Source of the DNA: Acidimicrobiia bacterium
GTDB lineage: Bacteria > Actinomycetota > Acidimicrobiia > Spongiisociales > ZC4RG35
DNA length: 5,353 nucleotides
Reading direction: 5' to 3'
Assembly: GCA_003230435.1 (NCBI GenBank)
Contig: QIDW01000371.1
Location: 1 to 5,353, forward strand
Shown: in pieces, positions 5,216 through 5,353 of the stretch
Numbering within the stretch: the first letter of the stretch is position 1
Layout: the number at the start of each line of letters is the position of its first letter
The notes under the pieces: model-generated
Seen by the model: only the letters and a program-made list of their open reading frames with translations
Told to the model about the DNA's origin: nothing
Databases searched by the model: none
Position numbers and translations under genes: made by a program

Positions 5216-5353
5216 CTATAAGCCATTGTCGCCGTCTTCCGAGCCCTGTCCCGGATCCACACCCAACTCCTCGAGTTCGATCTCTGCCGTTGGCTCATCG
5301 GCCCCGGCATTGAGACGATCGATCATCCGATTCTTGGACGTCTCGGTTCCGAA
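5216..5353 (-). CDS. C-terminal end of an unidentified protein (partial)
   Basis: On the minus strand a frame is open from the window's right edge to a TAG at 5218-5216, giving 45 residues. It begins FGTETSKNRMIDRLNAG and has an acidic tail (IELEELGVDPG, then GSEDGDNGL). The other two minus-strand frames carry early stops, and third codon positions are mostly G or C as in the neighbouring genes, which supports coding. It ends 31 bp before the ATG of the 317-residue gene on the same strand, so the two are probably co-transcribed. The fragment is too short and too plain to name. Confidence 0.6.
   Translation of the reverse strand, partial: FGTETSKNRMIDRLNAGADEPTAEIELEELGVDPGQGSEDGDNGL

Overview
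The window looks like chromosomal DNA from a moderately high-GC actinobacterium. The evidence is a SigE-type ECF sigma factor with a zinc anti-sigma factor, a DUF2342 ('zinc-dependent metalloprotease') protein from a family largely confined to Actinobacteria, GTG and TTG starts, and gene content like the sigE-rseA-htrA-tat neighbourhood of Mycobacterium. A class such as Acidimicrobiia is plausible, but that is a guess from gene flavour, not a demonstrated placement. No RNA genes, insertion sequences, CRISPR arrays or phage genes are visible.

The two halves of the window converge. On the + strand (2-1936) an HtrA-type trypsin-fold protease gene, cut by the window's left edge, is followed by a DUF2342 protein with an ATGA overlap. 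The htrA gene is broken. About 20 bp are missing exactly where the (N/S)SGGAL segment carrying the catalytic serine should be, and the frame changes there, so the protease half ends at 451 and the PDZ half continues in another frame to 872. The DUF2342 protein also lacks an intact HExxH at the expected place.

On the - strand (5353 down to 2020) the order of transcription is: the tail of an unidentified gene; a membrane-anchored 317-residue protein whose C-terminal third resembles an Mrr-like (restriction-endonuclease fold) domain without catalytic residues; tatA; sigE; rseA (zinc anti-sigma factor, one membrane span); and an exported RseB/MucB-like protein. sigE-rseA and rseA-rseB overlap by 4 bp each, the classic sign of a translationally coupled sigma/anti-sigma/sensor unit. 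A candidate ECF promoter (GGAACTA-N15-CGTT) overlaps the tatA stop codon just before sigE and suggests autoregulation. The tatA tail is an 18-bp tandem repeat coding for SPDVSD hexapeptides.

The two converging units are separated by 83 bp that hold a perfect 24-bp inverted repeat with a 4-nt loop (1941-1992), probably a shared terminator. Taken together this is an envelope-stress locus: SigE held by RseA, tuned by an extracytoplasmic RseB-like protein, next to a Tat export component and an HtrA protease. I see no clearly new system. The items most worth a second look are the active-site deletion in htrA, the long perfect palindrome, the putative SigE autopromoter and the membrane-bound Mrr-like protein.
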